DNA of 47,192 nucleotides, taken from Pedobacter sp. UBA5917 (GTDB lineage: Bacteria; Bacteroidota; Bacteroidia; Sphingobacteriales; Sphingobacteriaceae). The notes beneath the pieces are model-generated. The model saw only the letters and a program-made list of their open reading frames with translations, had not been told where the DNA came from and ran no database searches. A program made the translations under genes and the position numbers. Positions 34,730 to 43,465 of the stretch are shown here, piece by piece. Numbering within the stretch: the stretch's first letter is position 1; the number at the start of each line of letters is the position of its first letter. The DNA lies in the NCBI RefSeq assembly GCF_002432345.1, contig NZ_DJDT01000276.1, positions 1 through 47,192 on the forward strand, given 5' to 3'.

Positions 34730-35701
34730 TTATCGCTGTAAATAGGTTCCGCCCAGTATGGCACCCGGAGAAAATTGTGTATTCAATGTGTTTATTTCAT
34801 CGGCCGTGAAACTGATCTGCATGGCAGCTATGTTTTCTGGCAGGCGCGATCTTTTGCTCATGCTTACCAATGGCATAATATGGCTGCCCTGGGCATTTAC
34901 CCACGCTATGGCCAATTGTGTAGGTGTATAACCTTTTTCTTCTGCCATATTTTTCAATATTTCTACTTTTTCCAGATTCTTGATCAGGTTTTCGCCCTGA
35001 AATCTCGAAAAGTGATTTTGGTAATCGCTGGCAGCCAAAGGCGCTTTCATGTTGCCGGTAAGCAGACCTTCGGCTGTATTTGCAAAAGCCACTACACCAA
35101 TTCCCAGCTCTTTTGCAGTTGGCAATAAATCTTTTTCAATCTGACGGTCGGCGAGTGAATAGCCGATTTCCAACGCAGAAACAGGATGTATGTCGTTCGC
35201 CTTGCGGAGCTGATCGGCAGTAATCTCCGAAACACCCAAATGGCGTACTTTTCCTTCTTTGATCAGGTCGGCGATTGTTCCAACTACATCTTCCAAAGGT
35301 ACACTGCCATCTAACCTGCAGGGTTGATAAAGATCGATGGTATCAATTCCTAACCGCACCAAAGAATAGTTGATGAAATTTTTAATGGCCATTGGGCGGA
35401 GATCAAGTCCTAACCATTGCCCGTTGTAAAATATTGCCCCAAATTTAACGCTGATAAACGCATCATCCCTTCGGCCTTTAATGGCCCTGCCAATAAGCAT
35501 TTCGTTATGGCCTGCGCCATAAAAATCGCCCGTATTGATGAAATTGATGCCATTATCCAAAGCTGCCTGAATGGTTGCGATGCTTTCTGTTTCATCATTT
35601 ACCGGGCTACCCCAAACAGACGACATGCGCATGCAGCCTAATCCCAATTTGGAAACAAGCGGTCCGTTTTTACCAAGATTTATTTTTGTTATATTTTCCA
35701 T
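34730..35701 (-). CDS. Aldo/keto reductase-family protein with altered catalytic residues
   Basis: A 323-residue TIM-barrel protein of the aldo/keto reductase family. The family patterns GINFINTGDFYGAGHNE (about 51-66) and IDLYQPCRLDGSVPLEDVVG (about 122-139) are plain. Of the catalytic tetrad Asp-Tyr-Lys-His, Tyr (Y61) and Lys (K86) are present, but the Asp position is Asn (N56) and the His position is Cys (C128). NADPH-binding patterns near the C-terminus (SMSKRSRLPENI) are kept. It may therefore have weak or different activity. The AraC gene follows after 44 bases. It faces the PqiA-like gene across 224 bases. Confidence 0.88.
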   Translation of the reverse strand: MENITKINLGKNGPLVSKLGLGCMRMSSVWGSPVNDETESIATIQAALDNGINFINTGDFYGAGHNEMLIGRAIKGRRDDAFISVKFGAIFYNGQWLGLDLRPMAIKNFINYSLVRLGIDTIDLYQPCRLDGSVPLEDVVGTIADLIKEGKVRHLGVSEITADQLRKANDIHPVSALEIGYSLADRQIEKDLLPTAKELGIGVVAFANTAEGLLTGNMKAPLAASDYQNHFSRFQGENLIKNLEKVEILKNMAEEKGYTPTQLAIAWVNAQGSHIMPLVSMSKRSRLPENIAAMQISFTADEINTLNTQFSPGAILGGTYLQR

Positions 35702-35925
35702 TGCTGATTTATATCTATTTATAAAACAAAGATCAACACTTTTATGTGCCGTATATTTTCTCTATGGCTCAATTTACTTGACTGTTCGGCTCAATTCAAT
35801 TGCTATTTCCTTTATTACTACTATATTCTTTTACTTTTAAAACCTTTTTTTGTGTTAATGGTTTTATCTCACGGTACCAAACCAAATTTTACCATCAATT
35901 GGCCTAACCATTTAAATTAATCGGC

Positions 35926-37251
35926 TTGGAAACACAGGAAAAACATACAAAGGAGCGGAAGTCTTTTCTTCCTAAACTGCTGCTTATACTGGCACTTGCC
36001 CTGTTGCTTGGTGCCGAGGGCTATTTTGGTTTTCGGTTGCATGAGCTTTCCGGTCAACAGGAGCAGATCAAGGAAGATTATTCCGATATCAATAACATCA
36101 CTTATGGGCTTTTCTCTGTACAGCAGTGGAAAGATAATGTATCCAGGATCGTGCATCATCAGGTACGTAACCTAAAAATGACTAAAAAACAGAAAAAGGT
36201 TTTACAAACAGAAGTAGAACAGGTATTGCTTGCGCTCATCAATAAAGCGGAAGGATTGGTTAATAAACCTAAAAAAACCATCAGGGGAAAAATACAGAAA
36301 TTCGCCATCAAAAATTTTGTAAACTCCGACAGCATTAAAGCACAGGTGCCTGCTTTTGCCAGAAAAATAATTGCAGAGGTAGATAATCCTAAAAACAAGA
36401 AACAGTTGAGTAAAATGGCCATCGGCGAGTTTAACGAGCTTGCTGATGAAGAGAAGCTCGATAGTGCTTTCGTTGCAAACGCTACATCCGTAAAGGCGAT
36501 GTACAAAAGATATCAGGTATCGTCTACCGATGCCCTGAATAAGAAATTAACCACATCTCTTGTTCAGATCCGGAGCAAAACCTATGCTTATTCTTTAGGT
36601 ATGCTGGCCTGTGTGGTGGTTGTGCTTGGTTTTTGGTGGGGCCTGCGTAAACGTAAAGACCTGCATGTGGTACTTTTTGTAATGTCGTTGTTTTTTGCCT
36701 TTATTCTTTTGGCTGTAGGATTAACCGCTTCGATGATCGAGGTAGATGCGCGGATCCGTTCGCTCGATTTTGTACTGTTGGGCGAACATGTAATATTTAA
36801 AGATCAGGTACTGTTTTTTCAGAGTAAAAGTATTATGGATGTGGTTAAGGTGCTGCTTGGGCAAGACGGTATCGATTCGATACTGGTAGGCGTACTGATT
36901 CTGGCCTTTAGTATCCTTTTTCCTGTAGTGAAACTAACATCAACGGGTATCCACCTTTTGGGGAATAAAAAATTGGCCGAAAATGGCATTATTAAATACT
37001 TTGCTTTTCAATCGGGCAAGTGGAGTATGGCCGATGTAATTGTAATTGCCATCCTGATGGCCTACATCGGGCTAAATGGTTTGTTAGAGGGGCAGCTTCA
37101 GGCACTGAACATTAAAAACGATTCGCTCACGATTTTAACCACCAACAATACGGCGCTGCAGCCAGGGTATATCATATTTATCAGTTTTGTGCTTTACGGA
37201 CTCATTCTTTCTACGATATTGAAGTTCATCACACCGCATGATACCCATTAA
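35926..37251 (+). CDS. PqiA-like membrane protein with extracytoplasmic domain (first of tandem pair)
   Basis: A 441-residue inner-membrane protein. One membrane helix lies at about 15-35, followed by a basic, helical soluble region (about 40-220), then five helices at about 223-243, 248-270, 319-340, 368-388 and 413-433. The C-terminal half resembles the paraquat-inducible protein A domain, with the typical ILFPVVKL and SGKWSMADVIVIAILMAYI patterns. PqiA-type proteins work with MCE proteins in envelope lipid transport in Proteobacteria, but no MCE gene is here. The start is TTG (35926), chosen because the product begins METQE, parallel to METITTQ of the next gene. A related gene follows after 30 bases, so they form an operon. 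Confidence 0.75.
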   Translation: METQEKHTKERKSFLPKLLLILALALLLGAEGYFGFRLHELSGQQEQIKEDYSDINNITYGLFSVQQWKDNVSRIVHHQVRNLKMTKKQKKVLQTEVEQVLLALINKAEGLVNKPKKTIRGKIQKFAIKNFVNSDSIKAQVPAFARKIIAEVDNPKNKKQLSKMAIGEFNELADEEKLDSAFVANATSVKAMYKRYQVSSTDALNKKLTTSLVQIRSKTYAYSLGMLACVVVVLGFWWGLRKRKDLHVVLFVMSLFFAFILLAVGLTASMIEVDARIRSLDFVLLGEHVIFKDQVLFFQSKSIMDVVKVLLGQDGIDSILVGVLILAFSILFPVVKLTSTGIHLLGNKKLAENGIIKYFAFQSGKWSMADVIVIAILMAYIGLNGLLEGQLQALNIKNDSLTILTTNNTALQPGYIIFISFVLYGLILSTILKFITPHDTH

Positions 37252-37281
37252 AACATTTATTTCAGCTGTTCGATAATTATT

Positions 37282-38610
37282 ATGGAAACGATAACAACCC
37301 AGGATACACCTAAAAAAAAGAGCAGAATTGCTCCTGTTTTGCTAATTGCGGCATTGAGTATCCTTTTATTTGGAGAGGTTTATTTCGGATACCGCTTCCA
37401 CCAGCTTTCGGTTGAGCAAAAACATATCAAAGAAGATTATAGTTTATCAAACAATATTACTTTTGGCATATTCTCGGTAGACCGCTGGGGTGAGAAGATT
37501 TCTGCAGTTGTTGATCGTAGGGTGAAAGGCTTCAAACTTACAGGCCAACAGAAAACGGAAATGCGCAAAGAAGTTGAAAAGGAGCTGCATGGATTGGTAA
37601 ATAAGGCCGTGGCAGAAGTAACAAAACCGCAAAAAAGCCTAGGAGGAAAGCTTAAAAAACTGGCATTTAAAACTTTTGTAGATGTAGATGAAATTCATGC
37701 ACAGGTACCATCATTCGCTAAAACCATTGTAACGAAAATTACCAGCCCCACCAGTTTGAAGCGGTTAAAGGGCATTGCCACCAGTAAAATGGATGAGCTC
37801 GAAGCGCAGACTTACGACAGTACAGATACCACTATAACTACTGTTGAACGAAACATTTATAGGAAGTACCATGTTGCAAATGCAAAGGCTTACGACCGTT
37901 TGGTGAATTCGAGATTGGCAGAGATTAAGAAAGATAGTTTTCAATCTGCATTGAGTATGTTAGGCTGTGTGGTTATTGCACTTACTTTATGGCTGTTTTT
38001 AAGAAAACGTGTGCAATTACATGTTCCCCTTTTCATTATGTCGCTGTTGTTTGCATTTATTCTGCTCGCTGTTGGTGTTACTTCGCCGATTATAGAGGTT
38101 GATGCCCGCCTCCAAACACTCGAATTTGCTTTTTTGGGCGATAAAATTGCCTTTACCAACCAGGTACTCTTTTTCCAGAGTAAAAGTATATTGGGAATTA
38201 TAGGCACATTGATTGAGCAACCAAAACCTGATGCGGTATTGGTGGGTGTATTATTGCTCGTTTTTGTTGTGGTACTTCCCTTACTGCGCATTATTGCCCG
38301 CGGTGTGCATGTATCGTGCGGACACCTTTTCGGAAGCCAAAAGGCGCTGCGGTTTTTGGCGTTCGATCTTGGTAAGTGGGATATGGCCGATGTAATGGTG
38401 GTAGGTATCGGAATGACCTATATTGGTCTTAATGGTATCCTAAAAAGCCAACTTTCAGGACTTAATATGAAAAATGATACTTTAAAAACCGTGACGGTGA
38501 ATAATTCTGCCCTACAGCTTGGCTTTTTTGTATTCGTAACCTATGTGGCGTATACGATCGTTTTATCTTATATTCTTAAAAGGATCGACCAACAAAACGG
38601 ACCTTGCTAG
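37282..38610 (+). CDS. PqiA-like membrane protein with extracytoplasmic domain (second of tandem pair)
   Basis: A 442-residue paralogue of the preceding gene with the same plan: one N-terminal helix (about 16-36), a soluble region with conserved landmarks (KEDYSLSNNITFGIFSV against KEDYSDINNITYGLFSV in the first copy), then five helices ending in a PqiA-like half with LGKWDMADVMVVGIGMTYIG. It starts with ATG 30 bases after the first gene. The shared landmarks run the full length, so a tandem gene duplication is likely. The function is unknown; envelope lipid or stress homeostasis is a guess from the PqiA resemblance. No terminator is visible before the convergent TonB-domain gene. Confidence 0.75.
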   Translation: METITTQDTPKKKSRIAPVLLIAALSILLFGEVYFGYRFHQLSVEQKHIKEDYSLSNNITFGIFSVDRWGEKISAVVDRRVKGFKLTGQQKTEMRKEVEKELHGLVNKAVAEVTKPQKSLGGKLKKLAFKTFVDVDEIHAQVPSFAKTIVTKITSPTSLKRLKGIATSKMDELEAQTYDSTDTTITTVERNIYRKYHVANAKAYDRLVNSRLAEIKKDSFQSALSMLGCVVIALTLWLFLRKRVQLHVPLFIMSLLFAFILLAVGVTSPIIEVDARLQTLEFAFLGDKIAFTNQVLFFQSKSILGIIGTLIEQPKPDAVLVGVLLLVFVVVLPLLRIIARGVHVSCGHLFGSQKALRFLAFDLGKWDMADVMVVGIGMTYIGLNGILKSQLSGLNMKNDTLKTVTVNNSALQLGFFVFVTYVAYTIVLSYILKRIDQQNGPC

Positions 38611-38636
38611 TCAGATGTATAGGTGCGGATTTATTT

Positions 38637-39116
38637 TCATTCCTTTTTAGGAATCCAAAAACTTAGTTTCATTGGTTGCCTTACAATATAACCACTCTGC
38701 TTTCCGGGAATCCATTTTTTGATATTTTTTAATGTACTGATGACCTCTTCGGCCATTAACTGATTAAAACAATCAAGGATTGCGAATGAATATAAGGTGC
38801 CGTCCCGATCTACAATAAAACTAATTTTTATCTTTCCAGATAGATTTTTGGCTATTTGTTCGGGATATTTAAACTCATTTTTGAAATCAGCATTTAAGGC
38901 AGCATAATTCCCTGGATAAGCAGCCATTCTGGCTTTTTCCGAGTGATAAATAAGCTTTCTGCCCTCAGCAATTACAGTATCATCACCCATAATAATTCTC
39001 AGGCTATCTGCTTTGGCTGTTGATACCCATGATGCGAAGCCAACACTATCAACCTTTTGAGCAAAGGCATAATTAGTAATGATTGTTAAAATGAATAAGC
39101 GGATTAAAAAAGACAT
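38637..39116 (-). CDS. Periplasmic TonB C-terminal-domain protein
   Basis: A 159-residue protein with a signal peptide (1-19, ending YAFA|Q). Residues about 80-159 match the TonB C-terminal domain, with FKYPEQIA, GKIKISFIVDRDGTLYSF, VISTLKNIKKWIPGKQSGY and a final MKLSFWI. Unlike a true TonB it has no uncleaved membrane anchor and no proline-rich periplasmic spacer, so it cannot couple to ExbB/ExbD in the ordinary way. Such stand-alone domains are frequent in Bacteroidota and may bind receptor TonB boxes or murein. It is monocistronic as far as can be seen. Confidence 0.8.
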   Translation of the reverse strand: MSFLIRLFILTIITNYAFAQKVDSVGFASWVSTAKADSLRIIMGDDTVIAEGRKLIYHSEKARMAAYPGNYAALNADFKNEFKYPEQIAKNLSGKIKISFIVDRDGTLYSFAILDCFNQLMAEEVISTLKNIKKWIPGKQSGYIVRQPMKLSFWIPKKE

Positions 39117-39181
39117 TAAGCAAGTTACATATTAAAAAGGAGTTTATTTGAAGTAGGGAGTGTTGATTTTTTTTAAACAAA

Positions 39182-39206
39182 AAACCCTGAAGCAAGTTCA
39201 GGGTTT
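39182..39206 (-). terminator. Terminator of the DUF4834 gene
   Basis: A 10-bp perfect stem, 39182-39191 (AAACCCTGAA) against 39197-39206, with a 5-base loop. On the minus strand a T-rich run follows. It lies 6 bases after the DUF4834 stop codon. Confidence 0.8.
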
Positions 39207-39211
39207 CTGTT

Positions 39212-39460
39212 TTATTTAATTTCTTCGTAGTCAACGAAATCACCGAGTTTGTCGGTTTTACTTTGATCGGGTTTTGGAGGCATATAATCTATCGAAATAG
39301 AACCTTCGGGTTTCTGCCTTCTCTGTTGCTGCTGTCCTGTTGCCTGACTCTGCATTTTGCTTGCCAGATTATTAAACAGCATGGGTAAGATCAGCCTGAT
39401 CAGCATTCTGATGAGCCAAAGTACCAATATTGTGATAAAAATGAATTTTACTAATGCCAT
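39212..39460 (-). CDS. DUF4834-family small membrane protein
   Basis: An 82-residue protein. An N-terminal membrane helix (about 5-30, VKFIFITILVLWLIRMLIRL) is followed by a short, Gln/Arg-rich and then acidic cytoplasmic tail that ends KLGDFVDYEEIK, the conserved ending of the DUF4834 family. This family is confined, to my knowledge, to Bacteroidota and has no known function. It has its own terminator and appears monocistronic. Confidence 0.8.
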   Translation of the reverse strand: MALVKFIFITILVLWLIRMLIRLILPMLFNNLASKMQSQATGQQQQRRQKPEGSISIDYMPPKPDQSKTDKLGDFVDYEEIK

Positions 39461-39590
39461 TCTTTAAATTACTGTTGTTACAAATATAGACGTCGAAACA
39501 TTTATTTTGTTACTTTTTTAGCCTTTAATTGCAATGTTATTACAATATAATACGTAAAACGGACGATAAAAGTTTTAATGGAGCATTTTA

Positions 39591-39788
39591 TTAGTCTTCA
39601 ACTATTTCTGCCACACGACCAACCTGGCCATCTTCGAGCCGCACTTTTATTCCCCTTGAATGAAATGCCGATGAAGTAAGCAGGTCTTTAACTACTCCGT
39701 AAGTGATGTTGCCCGATCGCTGATCTTTCTTCAGGATAATCCCGACTTCTAATCCTGGATAAATGTCCTTTCTGTTTTGCCCGTCCAT
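39591..39788 (-). CDS. YwbE-family protein
   Basis: A 65-residue basic/acidic-balanced soluble protein that matches YwbE (DUF2196) along its whole length: R-K-D-I-Y-P-G-L-E-V-G-I-I-L-K-K-D-Q at the start, LTSSAFHSRGIKVRLEDGQVGRV in the middle. The family forms a small beta-barrel of unknown function found across bacteria. The length is complete for the family. Confidence 0.9.
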   Translation of the reverse strand: MDGQNRKDIYPGLEVGIILKKDQRSGNITYGVVKDLLTSSAFHSRGIKVRLEDGQVGRVAEIVED

Positions 39789-39841
39789 TGTGCTGTATTA
39801 TTTTTTGGTGAAGCTTCAAAATTCCATAATTATTTTGAATG

Positions 39842-41134
39842 TTATGGCAATTTGCTAAAATCTATTTCTGGTTTTTTGCCCGCAGAGGTTCTGGTGAATA
39901 TTTTTTTTGGTGTAGTATAATCATTAAAAAAACCACCATTTTTTAAATAAAATGCACCATGATCAACTCCTCCCTGATAATCCATCCTGTAACCTTTCGC
40001 TCCGGTATTATCAGTAGTGAAACGTGCTGATTTTAACTGTAGCCAGGTGCCTTTATCATCGCAGATCCATTGATTATCGAACAGCACTTTTCTTGATAAA
40101 TCGCCCTGTACCGGCGAGAAATTCTCTAAAAATGAATGGAAACGTTTTAGATAGGTTTTAGTCTGGGGCCTGGTAAAACTGGCGATTAACTGCCATTTAT
40201 TGATTTCAGGAGCGAAAAAATAGGCGGTGTAAGTGGTAATGCTATCTTTTCCCGGTATACCGTGAAGCAAAAACCTGTATGTATTTCCGGCTTTCCACAT
40301 ATAATTTAGGTAGCTCTGTCCGCCTGAGCCTTCATTGCCGAATTCTCCAGTATGTACGGCTTCGCCTTTCTTCAACATTTTAATTTTGTGCGATTCGGGG
40401 ATACTTTTTGGGTCATCGGTATTAAAGGGGCTCCATACCGAAAATAGGATGTGTCTTTCGGTCGGACTGTTAACCTGCATGCCAAAATAACCTTCGCCAA
40501 AACCGTTGGCCATAAAGTAAGAACCCAGAATATCTTCGCCTTTTGGCACGGTTACTTCATTATAATACCATTCTGCATTTACATTTTCGGGCTGTTGGTA
40601 GTTTAAATGTACAGATGGTCCTCGCCTGCCCCAATGGAAAAAATTGCCTTCGTTGTTTTTAACATAGGCTGTTTTACCTTCGGTAGCGGTTCCACTAATG
40701 GTTAAGCTTTGGATGGAAGGAAATTTAGTGCCGCTTTTGTTCAGCCCTTTAATGCTGATGGCTATATAACCGGTATCTTTAACCGCCCATTCGCCAATTT
40801 TACCTTCTAAAGGTTTGGTTTCGTCGAAATCTACCTTTTTTGGCTGATTGTTAATGGAAAACTCCAAGGTAGATTTCCCATCCAGAATCGGTTTTTCGCC
40901 CAATGAAATGACAATTGTTCCAGGTTTTGAAATCCTGAAATAAGCAGTAAAGTATTCTTTTGGATTGCTCCAGTTTACAATCCCCTTATTGGATAAGGTT
41001 TTCTCCGAATCCTGGTGTAAGGAACTGTATGCATTGCCTGCAAGCGGCAAAGTTATTGCCGCAGAATTTTGGGCCTGACTTTTCAGACCGATAGCGCCGA
41101 GTACGATCAGCGTTACGAGTTTAAAAGATTTCAT
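39842..41134 (-). CDS. Secreted DUF5077/DUF3472-domain protein
   Basis: A 430-residue exported protein with signal peptide (1-21, ending SQA|Q). The N-terminal domain (about 25-150, beta-rich, with YFTAYFRISKPGTIVISL) is the DUF5077 type, a carbohydrate-binding-like sandwich. The C-terminal part (about 165-425) is DUF3472, with HWGRRGPSVHLNYQ, FSVWSPFNTDDP, GGQSYLNYMWKAGNTYRFLL and a final GVDHGAFYLKNGGFF. DUF3472 proteins occur widely in Bacteroidota, possibly in glycan handling; none has a firmly established activity that I know of. It stands alone between ywbE and uvrB on the minus strand. Confidence 0.85.
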   Translation of the reverse strand: MKSFKLVTLIVLGAIGLKSQAQNSAAITLPLAGNAYSSLHQDSEKTLSNKGIVNWSNPKEYFTAYFRISKPGTIVISLGEKPILDGKSTLEFSINNQPKKVDFDETKPLEGKIGEWAVKDTGYIAISIKGLNKSGTKFPSIQSLTISGTATEGKTAYVKNNEGNFFHWGRRGPSVHLNYQQPENVNAEWYYNEVTVPKGEDILGSYFMANGFGEGYFGMQVNSPTERHILFSVWSPFNTDDPKSIPESHKIKMLKKGEAVHTGEFGNEGSGGQSYLNYMWKAGNTYRFLLHGIPGKDSITTYTAYFFAPEINKWQLIASFTRPQTKTYLKRFHSFLENFSPVQGDLSRKVLFDNQWICDDKGTWLQLKSARFTTDNTGAKGYRMDYQGGVDHGAFYLKNGGFFNDYTTPKKIFTRTSAGKKPEIDFSKLP

Positions 41135-41212
41135 TTAAATGGTTTTTAGATAACTTATTGAACTGCAATTGTAATTCAAATTTGTCAGAAAACCATTCTT
41201 TAATCTAAATCG

Positions 41213-43255
41213 TTACTTAGCAAACTTTTCGTTGAACATTTTCTCGAGGGCAAACATTTCATCACGGAGTTTTGCAGCCTGTAAAAAGTCCATATCTTTT
41301 GCTGCTTTCTGCATATCCTTACGGGTATTATCAATTGCCCTTTGCAGTTCTGCTTTACCCATATATTGTACAATAGGATCGGCAGCGATGCTGATTTCGG
41401 CATTTTCAATATAGGCCCTGGCTTTGTTATCGCTAGCTTTTTGTGAGAAATCGAGTACAGCAGTCTGCTCTAAAATGGCCTCTCTCGACTTTCCAACCGT
41501 TTTTGGTGTAATTCCATTCTCAAGGTTATAGGCAATCTGTATATCCCTGCGCCTGTTGGTTTCCGAAATGGTTTTTTCCATGCTATCGGTAATGCCATCG
41601 GCATACATAATTACACGCCCTCTATCGTTACGTGCAGCACGGCCAATGGTTTGGATCAGCGATTTTTCAGAACGGAGGAAACCTTCTTTATCGGCATCCA
41701 AAATGGCCACCAAAGTTACTTCGGGTAAATCTAAACCCTCCCGCAAGAGGTTAATTCCTACCAAAACATCAAATTCTCCCAAACGTAAACCACGGAGGAT
41801 TTCTACACGCTCCAAAGTTTTAATTTCAGAGTGGATATACCTGGTTTTAATGTTTAAACGGTCAAGATATTTGGTCAATTCTTCGGCCATGCGTTTGGTT
41901 AAAGTGGTTACCAATACCCTGCCGCCATCTTTTATGGTAATATCAATTTCATCCAAGAGATCATCAACCTGGTTTATCGCCGGTCTGATTTCGATCACGG
42001 GATCCAATAAACCGGTTGGCCTGATTACCTGTTCTACCACTACACCTTCTGATTTTTCTAATTCGTATTCGGCCGGTGTAGCGCTTACATAAATGGTCTG
42101 CGGGGCAAGTGCTTCGAACTCGTTAAAGTTTAATGGTCTATTGTCTAGCGCAGCAGGTAAGCGGAAGCCGTACTCAACCAACGATAATTTACGCGATCTA
42201 TCACCACCATACATGGCCCTGATCTGCGGAACGGTAACGTGACTTTCGTCTATCACCATTAAATAATCATCAGGGAAATAATCCAGCAAGCAGAAAGGGC
42301 GCATGCCCGGCTGTCTGCCATCAAAGAAACGCGAATAATTTTCGATACCAGAACAATAGCCGAGTTCTTTCATCATTTCGATATCGAAATTAGTCCTTTC
42401 CTCGAGCCTTTTGGCCTCCAATAAATGCCTGTCGGCAATCAGTTGGTTTTTACGTACTTCTAATTCTTCCTGAATACCCCAGATGGATTGATTAAAACGT
42501 TCTTTCGGTGTAACGAAAAGATTGGCAGGATAAATGGCCATATCTTCCAGTTTCTCCAAAGTTTTACCCGAAACGGGATCAATAGCCGAAAGTTCTTCAA
42601 TATCATCACCAAAAAAAGAAATCCGGTAAGCATGGTCCAGATAGGCGGGGAAAATATCTACAGTATCGCCTTTAACCCTAAAAGTTCCGCGTTTAAATTC
42701 TGTTGTGGTACGCGAATATAAAATCTCGACCAAACTATGTAAAAATGCATTTCTTGAAATCCTTAATCCAACGCCGAAACGGAAAACCATTTTAGAGAAA
42801 TCTTCAGGATTACCCATACCGTAAATACAGGAGATGGATGATACCACGATAATATCGCGCCTACCGCTCATTAACGATGATGTAGTACGTAAACGTAGTT
42901 TCTCAATCTCTTCGTTAATACTCAGGTCCTTTTCAATATAAGTATTGCTCGAAGCGATAAAAGCCTCAGGCTGATAATAATCGTAATAGGAAACAAAATA
43001 ATTAACCGAATTTTCGGGGAAGAAATTTTTAAACTCGCCATAAAGCTGTGCCGCCAGGGTTTTATTGTGGCTTAAAATCAAGGTTGGCTTTTGGGTCTGC
43101 TCGATCACATTGGCTACAGTAAACGTTTTTCCCGATCCGGTAACACCCAACAGGGTTTGGTAGTGTTCGTTAGAATTTACCCCATCAACCAGTTGTTTAA
43201 TGGCACTTGGCTGATCTCCGGTAGGCTTATATTCTGAGGTGATTTTAAATTTCAT
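41213..43255 (-). CDS. uvrB: Excinuclease ABC subunit B
   Basis: A 680-residue DNA repair helicase-like ATPase of the UvrABC nucleotide-excision system; it receives damaged DNA from UvrA and loads UvrC. The Walker A motif GVTGSGKT is at 37-44. The beta-hairpin region follows (SYYDYYQPEAF, about 93-103), with the DEAD-type VIDESH box near 340 and helicase motifs V and VI (GLDLPEVTLVAILDADKEGFLRSE; QTIGRAARN). The C-terminal UVR motif that binds UvrC is at about 635-675. All functional parts are present and the length is normal. The ATG is followed at once by the conserved FKITSEYKPTGDQP. Confidence 0.97.
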   Translation of the reverse strand: MKFKITSEYKPTGDQPSAIKQLVDGVNSNEHYQTLLGVTGSGKTFTVANVIEQTQKPTLILSHNKTLAAQLYGEFKNFFPENSVNYFVSYYDYYQPEAFIASSNTYIEKDLSINEEIEKLRLRTTSSLMSGRRDIIVVSSISCIYGMGNPEDFSKMVFRFGVGLRISRNAFLHSLVEILYSRTTTEFKRGTFRVKGDTVDIFPAYLDHAYRISFFGDDIEELSAIDPVSGKTLEKLEDMAIYPANLFVTPKERFNQSIWGIQEELEVRKNQLIADRHLLEAKRLEERTNFDIEMMKELGYCSGIENYSRFFDGRQPGMRPFCLLDYFPDDYLMVIDESHVTVPQIRAMYGGDRSRKLSLVEYGFRLPAALDNRPLNFNEFEALAPQTIYVSATPAEYELEKSEGVVVEQVIRPTGLLDPVIEIRPAINQVDDLLDEIDITIKDGGRVLVTTLTKRMAEELTKYLDRLNIKTRYIHSEIKTLERVEILRGLRLGEFDVLVGINLLREGLDLPEVTLVAILDADKEGFLRSEKSLIQTIGRAARNDRGRVIMYADGITDSMEKTISETNRRRDIQIAYNLENGITPKTVGKSREAILEQTAVLDFSQKASDNKARAYIENAEISIAADPIVQYMGKAELQRAIDNTRKDMQKAAKDMDFLQAAKLRDEMFALEKMFNEKFAK

Positions 43256-43405
43256 GAGTATATCAAATATAGGGATTAGGCCGCAAAGAGTAAAACAGGC
43301 AAAAGTCAGGAAAGTTGGAGATTGATTGATTTATAATAGACTTGATATTACAACGATGAATTTATCAGAAAAATACAATGTCTGTTTAAAGCGAATAAAC
43401 GGGCG

Positions 43406-43462
43406 TTAACCTAGTAAATCAAAAGTTTAACTTTCGATTTACTAGGTTAATTAATATATTTG
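43406..43462 (+). promoter_or_regulatory. 45-bp inverted repeat and -7 box in front of the DUF4143 ATPase gene
   Basis: A perfect 15-bp inverted repeat, TTAACCTAGTAAATC (43406-43420) and its complement (43436-43450), is extended inwards after one mismatch by AAAG/CTTT around a 5-base centre. TATATTTG at 43455-43462 is an exact -7 consensus placed 5 bases after the repeat. The repeat therefore covers the expected -33 region. With transcription starting just after the -7 box it would not be transcribed, so it is more like a double-stranded operator than a terminator. The rest of the 204-base gap to uvrB shows nothing. Confidence 0.6.
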
Positions 43463-43465
43463 TAT

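Noticed and set aside
41556..42092. 178-residue open frame on the plus strand within uvrB
   Set aside because: It is antisense to a complete, conserved uvrB and its Ser/Lys/Arg-rich product resembles no protein.
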